This document shows, piece after piece, positions 47,643 to 50,956 of a DNA stretch of 50,956 nt. Origin of the DNA: Candidatus Contendibacter sp. (GTDB lineage: Bacteria > Pseudomonadota > Gammaproteobacteria > Competibacterales > Competibacteraceae); the NCBI GenBank assembly GCA_029624675.1, contig JARSSP010000069.1:1-50956 (forward strand), in the 5' to 3' direction. Within the stretch, counting starts at the first letter, position 1, and every line of letters begins with the position of its first letter. The position numbers and the translations under genes are program-made. A model generated the notes under the pieces. It had not been told where the DNA came from. It was given only the letters and a program-made list of their open reading frames with translations, and made no database searches.

Positions 47643-50297
47643 ATGTCGACCAAGACCCCCAAGACCACCCGCCTCGCGGACTACGCACCGCCCGCATACC
47701 GGATTCCAGCGGTCAACCTGCGTTTCGAGCTGGGCGAGGATTTCACCTGGGTCCATTCCCGTCTGCATATCGTCCGCGCCAACGCCACGCCCGCTGGGAC
47801 GGCGCTGGCGCTGGATGGCCAGCATCTGGAACTGGTCGCGTTGGAGCTGGACGGCGTTTCGCTTGTCTCCGACCGTTACCAAGTCAACGCCGACCGCCTG
47901 ACCCTGCTCGATCCACCCGCCGAGTTCGAATTGGCGGTGGTCACCCGCATTCGACCCCAGGACAACGCCGCGCTCCAGGGCCTCTACCAGTCCAGCGGCA
48001 ACTTCTGCACCCAATGCGAACCGGAAGGTTTCCGCCGCATCACCTACTTTCTCGACCGCCCGGACGTGATGGCGGTGTTCACCACCACCCTGGTCGCCGA
48101 TCAGGCCCGCTATCCGGTGCTGTTGTCCAACGGTAATCTGGCCAGCCAAGGGAAGTTCGAGGATGGCCGGCACTGGGCGACCTGGCACGATCCATTCCCC
48201 AAGCCCTCTTACCTGTTCGCCGTGGTGGCCGGTCATTTGAAACCCATCGAGGACCACTTCATCACCCGCTCCGGACGCACGGTGACGCTACGCATTTACG
48301 TCGAGCCGGACAACATCGACCAGTGCGACCATGCGATGGACTCGCTCAAGCGAGCGATGGCCTGGGACGAGGAGCAGTTCGGCTTGGAATACGACCTGGA
48401 TTTGTACCAGATCGTGGCGGTCGGCGATTTCAACATGGGCGCGATGGAGAACAAGGGCCTCAACATCTTCAACACCAAATACGTGCTCGCCAAGCCGGAA
48501 ACCGCCACCGACGCCGACTATCAGGGCATTCTCGGCGTCATCGGCCACGAATACTTCCACAACTGGACCGGTAACCGGGTCACCTGCCGCGACTGGTTCC
48601 AACTCAGCCTCAAGGAAGGGCTGACCGTGTTCCGCGACCAGGAATTTTCATCCGATTTGGGCTCGCGCGGGGTTAAGCGCATCGAGGACGCGCGCGTTCT
48701 CCGCGCCAGCCAGTTCCCGCAGGACGCTGGCCCGCTGGCGCATCCGGTGCGGCCGGACGCCTACATTGAGATCAATAATTTCTACACCGTTACTGTTTAC
48801 AACAAGGGCGCGGAGGTGATCCGCATGATGCAGACCCTGCTGGGCCGGGACGGCTTCCGGCGCGGCATGGACCTGTATTTCCAGCGTCACGATGGCCAGG
48901 CGGTGACCTGCGACGATTTCGTGGCGGCGATGGCCGACGCCAACGGCGCGGATTTCAACCAGTTCAAGCGCTGGTATCACCAGGCCGGCACCCCGGAACT
49001 GACCGTCAGCGATGACTACGATCCCAGCGCCCGTTGTTATACCCTGACGATCCGACAATCCTGTCCGCCGACGCCGGGCCAGCCGCGTAAGGAGCCGTTC
49101 CATATTCCCTTGGCGCTGGGCCTGCTAGGCGCCGAGGGCCACGACCTGCCGCTGCGACTGGACGGGGAGAGCGGACCCGGAGGAACCACGCGGGTGCTGG
49201 AACTGCGCGAGCCGGAACACACGTTCCATTTCATCGAGGTGCCGACCCGGCCGGTACCCTCGCTGCTGCGCGGCTTTTCCGCCCCGATCAAGATCAACAA
49301 CGCTGAAAGCGACGCCGACCTACGCTTCCGGCTGGCCCACGACCGCGACGATTTCAACCGCTGGGACGCCGGCCAGACGCTGGCGATCCGCACCATTCTG
49401 GCTCTGATTGAGGAGCGTCGGCTGGGTAGGGCGTGGGCACCGCCGGAATCGTTCAGCGCCGCGCTAGGCCGGGCGCTGACTTCGGGCGCCGATCCGGCGT
49501 TGTTGGCGCAAGTATTGATCCTGCCCAGCGAGGGCTACCTGGCCGAGCAGATGGACGCGGTGGACGTGGACGGCATTCACGCCGCGCGGCGCTTTGTCCA
49601 GCGGACGCTGGCGGAACGGCTGCGCGAACCGCTGCGGACGACCTACCAGACCCTGCGCGACCAGGAGCGCGACGGTTACCGCATCGACGCCGCCGCCATG
49701 GGCCGGCGCGCGCTGAAGAACGTCTGCCTGGAGTACCTGATGCGACTCGATGACGCCGAATCGCGGGCGTTGTGCCTGGAGCAGTTTCACACCGCCGGCA
49801 ACATGACCGACCAGCTTGGGGCGCTGGCGGCGCTGGTCAATGACGATAGCCCGGCGCGAGCCGAGGCGCTGGCGATCTTTTACCAGCGCTGGCGGCGCGA
49901 GGCGCTGGTGGTGGACAAGTGGCTGAGCCTGCAAGCAACATCGAGCCTGCCCGGAACGCTGGCCGTTGTCCGGAACCTGATGGCGCACGAAGCTTTCAGC
50001 CTTCGCAATCCCAACAAGGTTCGGGCGTTGATCGGCGCGTTTTCCCAGGCCAACCCCTGGCATTTCCACGCCGCCGACGGCAGTGGCTATACTTTTCTGG
50101 CCGACCGAATTTTGGAGTTGGACGCCTTCAATCCCCAGATCGCCGCGCGGTTGATGGCCGCGTTCACCCGCTGGCGCAAATACGACCTGACGCGCCAGGA
50201 AAGAATGCGCGAACGACTGGAGCGCATTCTCGCCGCGCCGGAGCTGTCGCCGGATGCCTACGAGATTGCCGCCAAGAGCCTGGGGCGGGAAGAATGA
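47643..50297 (+). CDS. pepN: Aminopeptidase N
   Basis: An 884-residue M1-family zinc aminopeptidase that trims N-terminal residues from peptides in the cytoplasm (E. coli PepN has 870). Substrate motif GAMENKG lies near residue 263. The zinc site is HEYFHNWTGNRV with the distal Glu in SLKEGLTVFRDQEFS. The C-terminal helical domain is complete. It is preceded by 184 bases without a gene and is not in an evident operon. Confidence 0.97.
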   Translation: MSTKTPKTTRLADYAPPAYRIPAVNLRFELGEDFTWVHSRLHIVRANATPAGTALALDGQHLELVALELDGVSLVSDRYQVNADRLTLLDPPAEFELAVVTRIRPQDNAALQGLYQSSGNFCTQCEPEGFRRITYFLDRPDVMAVFTTTLVADQARYPVLLSNGNLASQGKFEDGRHWATWHDPFPKPSYLFAVVAGHLKPIEDHFITRSGRTVTLRIYVEPDNIDQCDHAMDSLKRAMAWDEEQFGLEYDLDLYQIVAVGDFNMGAMENKGLNIFNTKYVLAKPETATDADYQGILGVIGHEYFHNWTGNRVTCRDWFQLSLKEGLTVFRDQEFSSDLGSRGVKRIEDARVLRASQFPQDAGPLAHPVRPDAYIEINNFYTVTVYNKGAEVIRMMQTLLGRDGFRRGMDLYFQRHDGQAVTCDDFVAAMADANGADFNQFKRWYHQAGTPELTVSDDYDPSARCYTLTIRQSCPPTPGQPRKEPFHIPLALGLLGAEGHDLPLRLDGESGPGGTTRVLELREPEHTFHFIEVPTRPVPSLLRGFSAPIKINNAESDADLRFRLAHDRDDFNRWDAGQTLAIRTILALIEERRLGRAWAPPESFSAALGRALTSGADPALLAQVLILPSEGYLAEQMDAVDVDGIHAARRFVQRTLAERLREPLRTTYQTLRDQERDGYRIDAAAMGRRALKNVCLEYLMRLDDAESRALCLEQFHTAGNMTDQLGALAALVNDDSPARAEALAIFYQRWRREALVVDKWLSLQATSSLPGTLAVVRNLMAHEAFSLRNPNKVRALIGAFSQANPWHFHAADGSGYTFLADRILELDAFNPQIAARLMAAFTRWRKYDLTRQERMRERLERILAAPELSPDAYEIAAKSLGREE

Positions 50298-50333
50298 GAA
50301 TCCCATCGCGATTGCTGCGCTGCAAAATTCCGG

Positions 50334-50362
50334 TTGACACCCGCCGTTGCGGGATGCAAAAT
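50334..50362 (+). promoter_or_regulatory. Candidate sigma-70 promoter for the phasin gene
   Basis: TTGACA at 50334-50339 and CAAAAT at 50357-50362 are 17 bases apart. The region repeats TGCAAAAT (50321 and 50356) and has GTTGCGTTGCACAA downstream, TGC/GCA-rich sequence of the sort bound by PhaR-type repressors at phasin promoters. The operator assignment is tentative. Confidence 0.5.
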
Positions 50363-50423
50363 GCGCGAAATGATGTTGCGTTGCACAATATGTCTTTAGC
50401 CCCATGAATCAGGAGAGCAAGTA

Positions 50424-50882
50424 ATGAGCAATAATCCTTTCAACCCGTTCGCCAACATCGATTTCAGCAAGTTCGATCTGAGCAAGTTCGACCTGACGAA
50501 GTTGTTGGGCGATGTCAAAATCCCCGGTTTCGACATGGACGCCATCATGGCCGCCCAGCGCAAGAACATCGAAGCGTTGACCGCCGCCAATCGTGCCGCC
50601 GTGGAGGGTATGCAGGCGGTCGCGCAACGACAGGCCGAGATTCTGAGCCAGGCCATGGGCGAAGTGTCGTCCATCGCCCAGCAATTGTCCGCTGCGGGTA
50701 ATCCGCAGGAGATGACCACCAAGCAGGCCGAGTTGGCCCGCAAGGCGTTCGAGCAGGCGCTGGCCAACATGCGCGAACTGGCCGAAATGGTCAGCAAGTC
50801 CAACACCGAGGCGTTCGCCATCATCAACAAGCGCGTCACCGAGAGCTTACAGGAGCTGAAGTCCCTGGTGACTCCCAAGTAA
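50424..50882 (+). CDS. Phasin family polyhydroxyalkanoate granule protein
   Basis: A 152-residue amphipathic helical protein. The N-terminus repeats FSKFDLSKFDLTKLL; the core MAAQRKNIEALTAANRAAVE and QAVAQRQAEILSQAM is the phasin signature. Phasins coat storage granules and control their size. AGGAGAGCAAGTA-type sequence before the ATG gives a strong ribosome binding site. The synthase genes are not in the window. The gene is preceded by its own promoter. Confidence 0.93.
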   Translation: MSNNPFNPFANIDFSKFDLSKFDLTKLLGDVKIPGFDMDAIMAAQRKNIEALTAANRAAVEGMQAVAQRQAEILSQAMGEVSSIAQQLSAAGNPQEMTTKQAELARKAFEQALANMRELAEMVSKSNTEAFAIINKRVTESLQELKSLVTPK

Positions 50883-50956
50883 AGCACGGGGATTCACGCC
50901 GCTGTTCGGTTGTTTTTGGGGGGGCCACCGCTGACGCGAAACCGGCAACACGCTAG

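Overview
The window looks like chromosomal DNA of a GC-rich gammaproteobacterium. Evidence: a phasin (polyhydroxyalkanoate granules), a RegB/RegA redox system next to SCO and PCuAC copper chaperones, ParE, a CysNC fusion, a MoxR-DUF58-transglutaminase set, and a WVERSETHQ-type palindromic repeat. A polyhydroxyalkanoate-storing, exopolysaccharide-forming lineage such as Competibacteraceae would fit, but that is inference; no rRNA or other marker is present.

Layout. 1-956: an IS200/IS605-type end, a Phd/VapC-like toxin-antitoxin pair whose toxin has lost its frame and first catalytic Asp, and a nuclease remnant. 953-17429: an exopolysaccharide locus with two glycosyltransferases, a nucleotidyltransferase-like protein, GalE, a WbpM-type dehydratase, a PHP-type phosphatase, Wza- and Wzc-like export proteins, a membrane J-domain coiled-coil protein, a TPR protein, a protein with three Cys-paired FecR-like modules, and an O-antigen ligase/polymerase. 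17445-25781: a cysteine peptidase, cysD-cysNC, a YdcF-like protein, a WecA-like initiating transferase, an SDR and parE.

25972-34536 is the most unusual part. A secreted cache protein is followed by a large FecR-TPR-beta-barrel outer membrane protein, an 81-residue protein ending in a Cys-flanked segment, a CHASE2 histidine kinase, a sigma-54 response regulator and an XRE regulator. A 202-bp element with IS605-like hairpin ends sits inside the last codons of the barrel gene. Removing it restores frame and a typical barrel terminus ending in Phe. Two 17-bp palindromes 31 bp apart lie at the end of the response-regulator gene, and a well-matched -24/-12 promoter lies before the XRE gene. Together they form a complete predicted sigma-54 circuit.

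34776-42622: a gamma-carbonic anhydrase, then moxR and DUF58, separated from their usual partner tgpA by an oppositely oriented MmeI-like restriction-modification gene and a 31-bp perfect inverted repeat. 42701-47458: a respiratory copper and redox module (membrane protein, SCO, PCuAC, CBS protein, RegB, RegA) with three near-identical palindromes that resemble RegA/PrrA/RoxR sites, one of them between the divergent CBS and regB genes. 47643-50882: pepN and a phasin. I saw no tRNA, rRNA or CRISPR array.
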